Made by a program: the position numbers and the translations under genes. A DNA stretch of 64,000 bases from Hymenobacter siberiensis (GTDB taxonomy: Bacteria; Bacteroidota; Bacteroidia; Cytophagales; Hymenobacteraceae), in contig NZ_JAHLZY020000001.1 in assembly GCF_018967865.2 (NCBI RefSeq), forward strand, positions 2,728,001 to 2,792,000, in the 5' to 3' direction. How positions within the stretch are numbered: position 1 is the stretch's first letter; every line of letters begins with the position of its first letter. Below are positions 44,925 through 51,658 of the stretch, one piece after another. The notes under the pieces were generated by a model. The model saw nothing but the letters and a program-made list of their open reading frames with translations. It searched no databases and was not told the DNA's origin.

Positions 44925-45671
44925 ATGTCTTCCCCCATTTCCGTGCTCAGCGGGGCCTCCGCGTCCGAGCAGCTGCGCCGCGAAGGCTTCGCCCAAACCC
45001 TGCGCGAGTCGCCGATTCCGAACACCGAGCTGCTCAACAACCTGGGCCTGTATTTGAACCGGCAGACGTTTTCGCGCCTGCTGTTCTTCACCGAGCTCTA
45101 CCAACAAATCATCCCGGTGCACGGCGTGGCCATGGAATTCGGCGTGCGCTGGGGACAGAATCTGGCGCTGATGCACGCCCTGCGCGGCATCTACGAGCCC
45201 TTCAACTACAACCGCAAAATCATCGGCTTCGACACTTTCGGCGGCTTCCCGTCGGTAGATGCGAAGGATGGCGACCGGGTGAAGGCCGGCGACTATGGCG
45301 TAACGCCCGAGTACCAGGCCTACCTCACCGAAATTCTGGCGCTGCACGAAGCCGACAGCCCCATCCCGCACAAGCGCAAGTTTGAGCTGGTGGCCGGCGA
45401 CGCCTCCGAAACCGTGCCCCGCTACCTGCGCGACCACCCCGAAACCGTCATCGCCTTCGCCTACTTCGACTTCGACATTTACGCCCCCACCAAGGCCTGC
45501 CTCGAAGCCATCCGGCCCCGCCTCACCAAAGGTGCCATCGTGGCTTTTGACGAGCTGAACTGCCCCGAGTTTCCCGGCGAGACGCTGGCGTTTGACGAGG
45601 TGTTTGGCGTGGCCAACTACGCTTTGCGCCGCAGCCCGCTCAACCCGCTGATTTCTTATCTGGTGGTGTAA
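44925..45671 (+). CDS. TylF/MycF-like SAM-dependent O-methyltransferase
   Basis: 248 aa. The block GVAMEFGVRWGQNLALMHAL (SAM site), IIGFDTFGGFPSVDAKDGD and AYFDFDIYAPTKACLEAIRPRLTKGAIVAFDELN matches the TylF/MycF macrocin-O-methyltransferase family, whose D-x-D-type metal site (FDFDIY, FDELN) is present. These enzymes methylate sugar hydroxyls. It may decorate the nonulosonic acid or another sugar of this glycan. It lies between two REPIN-like repeats and is not coupled to its neighbours. Confidence 0.75.
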   Translation: MSSPISVLSGASASEQLRREGFAQTLRESPIPNTELLNNLGLYLNRQTFSRLLFFTELYQQIIPVHGVAMEFGVRWGQNLALMHALRGIYEPFNYNRKIIGFDTFGGFPSVDAKDGDRVKAGDYGVTPEYQAYLTEILALHEADSPIPHKRKFELVAGDASETVPRYLRDHPETVIAFAYFDFDIYAPTKACLEAIRPRLTKGAIVAFDELNCPEFPGETLAFDEVFGVANYALRRSPLNPLISYLVV

Positions 45672-45673
45672 TT

Positions 45674-45777
45674 GAACGTCATGCCGAGCGTAGCCGAGGC
45701 ATCTCGCGTGCAGTAGTAATTAATAAATGTCGCAACGAAGCGGGCGAGATGCCTCGGCTACGCTCGGCATGACGTTC
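45674..45777. repeat. REPIN-like inverted repeat, GTCATGC family
   Basis: Perfect 34-bp arms 45674-45707 and 45744-45777, from GAACGTCATGCCGAGC inward to GGCATCTCGC, starting 2 nt after the preceding stop codon. Confidence 0.9.
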
Positions 45778-45794
45778 TAAAAACGCTCCCAACC

Positions 45795-46388
45795 GTGACC
45801 ACCTACCGCCCCCTCCGCCAATCCGAATTCCGCCACGACGCCTACCGCCTCGTCCCCATTCGCTACGAGGACCGGGAACCTATCCGCGCCTGGCGCAACG
45901 CCCAGCTCGACGTATTGCGGCAGGCCGCGCCACTCACGGCATACCAGCAGGAGGCTTATTTCCAGCGTGTTGTACTGCCGTTATTCGAGCAGGAAAAACC
46001 GGGGCAGCTGCTGTTCTCACTCCTGCACAATGAGGAGCTGATTGCCTACGGCGGCCTTGTGCACATTTCCTGGGCCGATTTGCGGGCCGAAGTTTCTTTC
46101 CTGGTTGAGCCCACGCGGGCGGCCGAGCCGGCCACCTACCGCCAGGATTTCCGGGCGCACCTACGGCTGCTGGGCCAGGTAGCATTTGAAGACTTGAAAT
46201 TCAACCGCTTGTTCACCGAAACCTACGACATTCGCCCGGCCCACGTCGCCATTCTGGAAGAGGCAGGGTTTTGGCTGGAAGGGCGGCTGCGGCAGCATAT
46301 CCAGCTCCAGCCCGGTACTTTTACCGACTCACTGATGCACGGCCAGCTGGCCGCCGACTATGCCACAGCCTTTGGAACTGCCCTTTAA
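45795..46388 (+). CDS. GNAT-family N-acetyltransferase, PseH-like position
   Basis: 197 aa. The N-terminus YRLVPIRYEDREPIRAWRN and the acetyl-CoA loop region (EELIAYGGLVHI, FRAHLRLLGQVAFEDLKFNRLFTETYD, HVAILEEAGF, EGRLRQHI) are those of the GNAT_3/RimJ-like group used by PseH. The PseH reaction acetylates the 4-amino group of the sugar nucleotide. The position in the locus supports that role, but the sequence match to PseH itself is not certain. GTG start at 45795. Its end overlaps the fusion gene by 29 nt. Confidence 0.65.
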   Translation: MTTYRPLRQSEFRHDAYRLVPIRYEDREPIRAWRNAQLDVLRQAAPLTAYQQEAYFQRVVLPLFEQEKPGQLLFSLLHNEELIAYGGLVHISWADLRAEVSFLVEPTRAAEPATYRQDFRAHLRLLGQVAFEDLKFNRLFTETYDIRPAHVAILEEAGFWLEGRLRQHIQLQPGTFTDSLMHGQLAADYATAFGTAL

Positions 46389-48330
46389 ACGAATATTCAT
46401 CAGCGGCGCAGCCGGCGTAATCGGCCAGGAGATGGTGCGCCGCCTGGCGGCGCTCGATTCTGATATTCAGTTGCTAGCTGGCGATTTGAAGCCGCGTCCG
46501 GCCGATTTTCCGGCCCGGTTCCAGTACCGTCAGGGCGATTTGAACGCCCTCACCGAGCAGGAAATCGGGATTTTTGCGCCCGATTTGTTCATTCACCTCG
46601 CCGCTACGTTCGAGCGCTCGACCGAAACCTACGGCTTCTGGGAAGAGAATTTCCGGCACAACGTGCAGCTCAGCCACCACCTCATGACGGTGCAGAAGGA
46701 CCTGCCTTCGCTGCGCCGCGTGGTGTTCGCCTCCAGCTACCTCATTTACGACCCCGCGCTCTACAACTTTGCCGAGGTGCCCACTCAGGCCACCAGCCTG
46801 CGCGAAACCGACCCCATCCTCCCCCGCAACCTGACGGGCATGGCCAAGCTGGCCCACGAAATCGAGCTGCGCTTTCTCGATACGTTTCGGGCGCAGCAGT
46901 TCAGCACCGTTACGCCGCGCATCTACCGGGGCTACGGGCGCAACGGGCGCGACATCACCTCGCGCTGGGTACGGATGCTGCTGGCCGGCGAGGAAATCAC
47001 GGTGTATGGGGCTGAGTCATTTTTCGACTACCTCTACGCCGCCGATACGGCCGAGGGCCTGCTCCGGTTGGCCGCGGCCGAAAGCATCACCGGCATCATC
47101 AATCTGGGCACCGGCCGCGCCCGCCGCGTATCCGACGTGGTGGATGTACTCCGGCAGAACTTTCCGAAAATGCGGGCCAACTACGTGGCTTCCGATATTC
47201 CGTTTGAAGCCTCCCAGGCCGACATGACCCGTTGGAACAGCCAGATAGACTGGCTGCCACCGACCACCCTGGAGGTAGCCATTCCCGAAATCATTGCCTT
47301 CGAGCGGGCCCGGCAAGACACGTTGGCCGCCGCCGAAACGGCCGCTGCGAAAGGCCTCGGCCACCTCCTCATCACCAGCATATCGGCCAAAGTCCCGCTC
47401 ACGGAAGCCGTGAAGAATGCGGCTAAGCGCTTCAATCCCAGCATTAAGGTTATCGGCGGCGACCTCAACCCGCAGGCTCTGGCATTCCACTACACCGATG
47501 GGCAGTGGGTAATGCCGCTTGCCAGCGACGATAATCTGCCGGCCATTATTCGGCAGTGTCAGGAGATGGGCATCGCGTACATCATCCCCACGCGCGATGG
47601 GGAGCTGGCTTTCTGGGCCCGGCACCGCGCCACGCTCGCCGCCGCTGGCATCGCGGTGCTGGTGAGCGAGCCCGCCGCCGTGCAGCGCTGCCTCGACAAG
47701 ATAGAGTTTGCCACCTTCGGCCGCCTGAGCGGCCTGCCGGTAATACCCACCAGCCTGCGCCTCGACGCCCTGGCCACCGACCGCGAGCCGCTGGCCGCCA
47801 ACACAGCGTTTGTGGTGAAAGAGCGCTACGGGGCCGGCTCGCTCAGCCTGGGCCTCAACCTGCCCGAAGCCGCCGCCCTCACCCACTCCTACGAGCTCCA
47901 GGAACCTGTTTTTCAGCCATTTATTCAAGGCCAGGAAATAAGCGTAGATGGTTACGTGGACCGCACCGGCCACGTACACGGCCTCATCGCCCGCACGCGC
48001 GACCTGGTGGTGCGCGGCGAGTCGCAGATAACGACCACCATTGAAGTGCCTGAGCTGCTGGCCCGCCTCACGCCCACCATCGAAAAGCTCGGCCTCTACG
48101 GCCCCTTCGTGCTGCAAGCCATGCTCACCGACGATGACGGCCTGCACATCATCGAATGCAACTGCCGCTTTGGCGGAGCCTCCACGCTGGGCATCGCGGC
48201 GGGCGTCGATTCGTTTTTCTGGTTTTTGCAGGAAGCGACGGGGGCTGATTTGAGTCAGTCTCCGTTCCGGCCGGCGGCCCGGCCGTTACGCCAGATACGG
48301 GCCGCGGCCGATGTGGTGATGCCGGTGTAG
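46360..48330 (+). CDS. Fusion of an SDR/epimerase-like domain and a CarB-like ATP-grasp domain
   Basis: 656 aa in two halves. Residues 10-320: Rossmann NAD-binding extended-SDR fold with GAAGVIGQ (16-23), VVFASSYLIY and GRARRVSDVVDVLRQ; the usual catalytic Y-x3-K is T159-G-M-A-K163, so the catalytic tyrosine is replaced by threonine (codon ACG). Residues about 335-656: ATP-grasp ligase: pre-ATP-grasp Rossmann part (IKVIGGDLNPQALAFHYTDG, YIIPTRDGELAFWARHR), ATP-binding Lys487 (FVVKERYGAGS), FIQGQEISVDGYV and metal-binding E599-C-N-C-R603-F-G-G. ATP-grasp enzymes join a carboxylate to an amine. Overlaps the GNAT gene by 29 nt; its TAG stop is the TAG of a GTAG repeat. Product unknown; nonulosonate amidation or acylation is a guess. 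Confidence 0.72.
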   Translation: MPQPLELPFKRIFISGAAGVIGQEMVRRLAALDSDIQLLAGDLKPRPADFPARFQYRQGDLNALTEQEIGIFAPDLFIHLAATFERSTETYGFWEENFRHNVQLSHHLMTVQKDLPSLRRVVFASSYLIYDPALYNFAEVPTQATSLRETDPILPRNLTGMAKLAHEIELRFLDTFRAQQFSTVTPRIYRGYGRNGRDITSRWVRMLLAGEEITVYGAESFFDYLYAADTAEGLLRLAAAESITGIINLGTGRARRVSDVVDVLRQNFPKMRANYVASDIPFEASQADMTRWNSQIDWLPPTTLEVAIPEIIAFERARQDTLAAAETAAAKGLGHLLITSISAKVPLTEAVKNAAKRFNPSIKVIGGDLNPQALAFHYTDGQWVMPLASDDNLPAIIRQCQEMGIAYIIPTRDGELAFWARHRATLAAAGIAVLVSEPAAVQRCLDKIEFATFGRLSGLPVIPTSLRLDALATDREPLAANTAFVVKERYGAGSLSLGLNLPEAAALTHSYELQEPVFQPFIQGQEISVDGYVDRTGHVHGLIARTRDLVVRGESQITTTIEVPELLARLTPTIEKLGLYGPFVLQAMLTDDDGLHIIECNCRFGGASTLGIAAGVDSFFWFLQEATGADLSQSPFRPAARPLRQIRAAADVVMPV

Positions 48331-48453
48331 GGTGCGGGGCCTGCCCCCGCCCGCCGTTGAACGAATTTTGCTGGCCATCACGCCCTTCTATCTCACTATT
48401 TGCCTTTGTGCCGGCCGTTCAACGGCGGGCGGGGGCAGGCCCTGCCCCCACTA
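48327..48453. repeat. REPIN-like inverted repeat, GTAG GC-rich family, spanning stop to start
   Basis: The left end GTAG (48327-48330) contains the stop codon of the fusion gene. The right end CTA (48451-48453) shares its last base with the ATG of the HAD gene. Arms carry GGGGCCTGCCCCCGCCCGCC or close variants and GTTGAACG at the inner end. Confidence 0.85.
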
Positions 48454-49097
48454 TGTCCGTCCTCGTTTTCGACCTTGATGACACGCTCTACCCCGAGCTC
48501 AGCTACGTGCACAGCGGTTTTCGGGCCGTGGCGGCAATGCTGGGTCCATTGCTGGGCGTGCCAGCCGAAACGCTGGCGGCCGGTATGATTGCTGAGGAAG
48601 CCGTGCAGGGCCGAGGGCAGGTTTTTGATAACGTCCTCAAACTACATGGCCGCTGGAGCAGGGCGCTGGTAGCTGCCTGCCTGCGCACCTACCGCCAGCA
48701 CAAGCCCGAGCTAACCTTATTTCCCGATGCCGAGCACTGCCTCACACGCTTCGCCGACTGGCCGCTCTACATCGTAACCGATGGCCACAAGGAAGTGCAG
48801 GCCCGCAAAGTGGCCGCCCTGGGCCTCACGGGCCGGGTGCGCCACGCCTACCTCACCAACCGCTACGGCCGCCACCGCGCCAAGCCCAACCCGCACGTTT
48901 TCCAGCTGATTTGCCAGCGCGAGGGCGTGACGCCAGCGGATGTAACCTACGTGGGCGACAATGTGAAGAAGGACTTCGTGGGCATTAAGCCGCTGGGGTT
49001 TAAAACGGTGCGAATTCTGCGGGGAAACTATGCGCATTACGAGGCCGATGCGGCGCACGAAGCGGACCACAGCATTCATACGCTGGATGAGCTGTAG
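48453..49097 (+). CDS. HAD-superfamily phosphatase
   Basis: 214 aa. Motif I VLVFDLDDTLYPE (nucleophile Asp7, acid Asp9), motif II IVTDG, motif III Lys in RAKPNPHVF, and motif IV YVGDNVKKDF. Layout and length fit subfamily I phosphatases (nucleotidase/YjjG-like). A phosphatase in a nonulosonic acid locus could act on a sugar-9-phosphate or nucleotide, but bacterial PseI/NeuB type routes here do not need one, so the substrate is open. Stop TAG lies in the GTAG of the next repeat. Confidence 0.8.
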   Translation: MSVLVFDLDDTLYPELSYVHSGFRAVAAMLGPLLGVPAETLAAGMIAEEAVQGRGQVFDNVLKLHGRWSRALVAACLRTYRQHKPELTLFPDAEHCLTRFADWPLYIVTDGHKEVQARKVAALGLTGRVRHAYLTNRYGRHRAKPNPHVFQLICQREGVTPADVTYVGDNVKKDFVGIKPLGFKTVRILRGNYAHYEADAAHEADHSIHTLDEL

Positions 49098-49174
49098 CGC
49101 GGACTTTCAGTCCGCGAGCACCCCGGTTTTGAACTACGCAATCCACGTACTCGCGGACTGAAAGTCCGCACTAC
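49094..49174. repeat. REPIN-like inverted repeat, GTAGCGCGGACT family
   Basis: Arms 49094-49118 and 49150-49174 (one mismatch), each a small hairpin GCGGACT-TTC-AGTCCGC. The left GTAG includes the HAD stop codon (TAG 49095-49097). The right end lies 7 nt before the pseI promoter. Confidence 0.85.
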
Positions 49175-49181
49175 TTCGCGG

Positions 49182-49189
49182 TACCTTTG
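49182..49189 (+). promoter_or_regulatory. Promoter -7 element of pseI
   Basis: TACCTTTG matches TAnnTTTG, 26 nt upstream of ATG 49216. Confidence 0.6.
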
Positions 49190-49215
49190 TGCTTCCGATT
49201 CGCCCCAATAAAATC

Positions 49216-50259
49216 ATGACCGAAATCACCATCGGTGGCCGCCCGGTTGGCCCCGCGCACAAGCCGTTTATCATCGCCGAAATGTCGGGCAACCACAACC
49301 AGAGCCTCGACCGGGCCCTGGCCCTGGTGGATGCCGCCGCCGCCGCCGGCGTGGATGCCCTTAAGCTGCAGACCTATACCGCCGACACCATTACGATGGA
49401 CACCGGTTTTGCCATTGATGAGGAAGGTCAGTCGCTGTGGGAGGGCAAGAATCTGTATAAGCTCTACGAGGAGGCGCATACGCCCTGGGAGTGGCACGCC
49501 GAGCTGTTCGCCCGCGCCCGGCAGCACGGCATGCTGGCCTTCAGCTCGCCGTTTGACGAGACCGCAGTGGATTTTCTCGAGTCTCTGGACGTGCCGGCCT
49601 ACAAAATTGCTTCCTTCGAAAACGCCCACTGGCCGCTGCTGCGCAAGGTAGCCGCCACTGGCAAACCTGTGATTGTGAGCACCGGCGCGGCCACCCTGGC
49701 CGAGATTGACGATGCCGTACGAGTGCTGCGCGAAGCCGGCTGCCGCGAACTGGTGCTGCTGAAATGCACCAGCACCTACCCCGCCTCGCCGGCCAACACC
49801 AACCTGCGCACCATCCCGGTGCTGGCCGAAACCTTCGGCTGCCCCATCGGCCTGAGCGACCACACCATGGGCGTGGGCGCCAGCGTGGCCGCCGTGGCCC
49901 TGGGCGCCTGCGTCATCGAAAAGCACTTCACCCTGAGCCGCGCCGAGGGCGGCGTAGACTCCGCCTTCTCGCTGGAGCCGCACGAGCTGAAGATGCTGGT
50001 GGAGGAAACCGAGCGCGCCCACCAGGCCCTGGGCACGGTGCAGCTCTGCATTCAAACCGGCGAGGAAAAAAGCCGGCTTTACAAACGCAGCATCTACGTT
50101 TCGAAGCCCATTGCGGCCGGCGAAGAATTCACCGCGGATAACCTAAAAATCATCCGCCCCGGCGATGGCCTGTGGCCGCGCCACTGGGACGTGGTGCTGG
50201 GCCGCAAAGCCGTGAAAGACCTAAAGCCCGGCACCCCACTTAGTTGGGAGGCCTTGTAG
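49216..50259 (+). CDS. pseI: Pseudaminic acid synthase (NeuB/PseI family)
   Basis: 347 aa. Condenses PEP with a 2,4-diacetamido-hexose to give the nonulosonic acid. NeuB catalytic TIM barrel: FIIAEMSGNHNQSLDRAL (18-35), GVDALKLQTYTADT, YKIASFE, STGAATLAEIDDAV, LKCTSTYPA, IGLSDHTMG and VIEKHFTLSR. C-terminal SAF/antifreeze domain (RSIYVSKPIAAGEEFTADNLKIIRPG). Length and the pse neighbours favour PseI over LegI or NeuB, though the sugar stereochemistry cannot be read from the sequence alone. Start 49216 is preferred to GTG 49189, which lies inside the -7 element. Confidence 0.9.
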   Translation: MTEITIGGRPVGPAHKPFIIAEMSGNHNQSLDRALALVDAAAAAGVDALKLQTYTADTITMDTGFAIDEEGQSLWEGKNLYKLYEEAHTPWEWHAELFARARQHGMLAFSSPFDETAVDFLESLDVPAYKIASFENAHWPLLRKVAATGKPVIVSTGAATLAEIDDAVRVLREAGCRELVLLKCTSTYPASPANTNLRTIPVLAETFGCPIGLSDHTMGVGASVAAVALGACVIEKHFTLSRAEGGVDSAFSLEPHELKMLVEETERAHQALGTVQLCIQTGEEKSRLYKRSIYVSKPIAAGEEFTADNLKIIRPGDGLWPRHWDVVLGRKAVKDLKPGTPLSWEAL

Positions 50260-50347
50260 CACATGCTTTAGCTTGTGCATTGTTGCACGGCCAAATTGTT
50301 TCCTAATTAAAGCCCAAACCATGCACAAGCTAAAGCATGTGCTACAA
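50254..50347. repeat. Inverted repeat GTAGCACATGC family spanning stop and start codons
   Basis: Perfect 27-bp arms 50254-50280 and 50321-50347. The left arm holds the pseI stop TAG (50257-50259). The right arm begins with the ATG at 50321 used by the next gene and encodes its first nine codons. Confidence 0.9.
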
Positions 50348-51637
50348 CCGCTAATCCCGCGCCTGCGCGACATCCTGCAGTTGCGCTTCACCGCCATATT
50401 CGCGGCCCTGCCGCCAGCGGTGCTGGCTGATATTTCCCCAGCCAACCCAATAAAGCGGCTGGCGCGGGTACTGGGCTACGCGGGCCTGCGGCTGGCAGGC
50501 AACATTTTCCAGCCCATCAAAAACCGTGACGCCCTGCACGGCAAGGTCTGGCTTTACGTGGTGAGCGCCAACAACTACGACGCACTGGAATTCATCCAGA
50601 AAGCCCGGCCCGACGCGGTGCTGGTGGCAGGGCAGGCCAAGAATATCGGGCGCTACAACGCGGCGGTGAACCGGCTGTCGCTGCGGCGCAAGCTGCTTTA
50701 CTACTGGCAGTTTCCGTTGGCATTTTTTGGCCTTTTGAAAACGGACGGCGGCCGGGCCTGGCGATTTTTCGACTTCATTTTCTACGCCATCGGCTACTAC
50801 GAGGTGTACCGGCGAGCGCTGCGCCAGCACCGGCCCCGCGCCGTGGTTTTCTCCAACGACCACAACGACGACACCCGCTCCCTGCTCCTGGCCTGCCGGG
50901 CCGAGGGCGTGCCCACCGCTTATGTGCAGCACGCCAGCGTGAGCGCCAACTTCCCGCCCCTAGGCTTCGACCTCAGCCTGCTCGAAGGCCAGGATGCGCT
51001 GGACAAGTACCGCCTTTGCGGCCCCGTGCAGGGCGAGGTGGCCCTGGTGGGCATGCCCAAAGCCGACGCCTACCTCAACCAGAAAAACGCCGCGCCGCAG
51101 GTGAAGCGGGTGGGCATTGCCTGCAACATCCACGACCCCATGCCGGCCCTGGTCGATACGCTGGTGTACCTGTTGCGCGAGCTGCCGAACCTCACCTTCA
51201 CCCTGCGCCCTCACCCCAGCGACAGCCGCGATTTTGAGCCGCTGCGCAAGCTGCTGCCCGCCCTGCAATGGTCGAGCGCCCAAGAGGAAAACGTGTTTGA
51301 TTTCCTGCTGCGCCAGGACGCCTTGGTGGCCGCCGACACCTCCACCCACCTCGAAGCCACGCTGCTGAATGTGGCCAGCATCTACTTCCGTTTCGGCACC
51401 TTTGCCCTCACCAACGACTACTACGGCTACGCCGCGCGGGGCCTAGTGGAGCGCGCCGATACAACCGCCGAGCTGGCCGCCGCCCTGCGCCGCTACGCCC
51501 AGCACAAGCCCGCCGACCTCTACCTGCGGGCTACTTATTACAACGCGACGCTCGGCACCGCCGATGAAGGCCGCAGCCAGATTCGCACGGCGGCATTACT
51601 AAATAAGTGGCTGAACAAATCCGCCGCAACCAGCTGA
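50321..51637 (+). CDS. GT-B-like capsule or surface-glycan glycosyltransferase
   Basis: 438 aa. N-terminal Rossmann-like half with ARPDAVLVAGQAKNIGRYNAA and IFYAIGYYEVYRRALRQHRPRAVVFSNDHNDD. C-terminal donor half with FTLRPHPSDSRDFEPLRKLLP, LVAADTSTHLEATLLNVASIYF and GLVERADTTAELAAAL. The R-P-H-P-S motif is seen in CDP-glycerol/sialyl-type GT-B enzymes that use CMP or CDP donors. Right after pseI, it is a candidate for transferring the CMP-nonulosonic acid, but this is inference. The start codon and first residues MHKLKHVLQ lie in a repeat arm, so a later start is possible. Confidence 0.65.
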   Translation: MHKLKHVLQPLIPRLRDILQLRFTAIFAALPPAVLADISPANPIKRLARVLGYAGLRLAGNIFQPIKNRDALHGKVWLYVVSANNYDALEFIQKARPDAVLVAGQAKNIGRYNAAVNRLSLRRKLLYYWQFPLAFFGLLKTDGGRAWRFFDFIFYAIGYYEVYRRALRQHRPRAVVFSNDHNDDTRSLLLACRAEGVPTAYVQHASVSANFPPLGFDLSLLEGQDALDKYRLCGPVQGEVALVGMPKADAYLNQKNAAPQVKRVGIACNIHDPMPALVDTLVYLLRELPNLTFTLRPHPSDSRDFEPLRKLLPALQWSSAQEENVFDFLLRQDALVAADTSTHLEATLLNVASIYFRFGTFALTNDYYGYAARGLVERADTTAELAAALRRYAQHKPADLYLRATYYNATLGTADEGRSQIRTAALLNKWLNKSAATS

Positions 51638-51645
51638 TATTCGAT

Positions 51646-51653
51646 TACTTTTG
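51646..51653 (+). promoter_or_regulatory. Promoter -7 element of the deacetylase gene, 5 nt from the ATG
   Basis: TACTTTTG matches TAnnTTTG; 5 nt separate it from ATG 51659, predicting a leaderless mRNA. Confidence 0.65.
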
Positions 51654-51658
51654 AATCA

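Noticed and set aside
48453..49097. PseG replacement by the HAD protein
   Set aside because: HAD phosphatases cleave phosphomonoesters, while the missing step needs cleavage of the sugar-UDP glycosidic bond; the fold gives no support for that.
49189..49215. GTG start for pseI
   Set aside because: It overlaps the -7 promoter element and adds residues not found in NeuB/PseI proteins; ATG 49216 fits.
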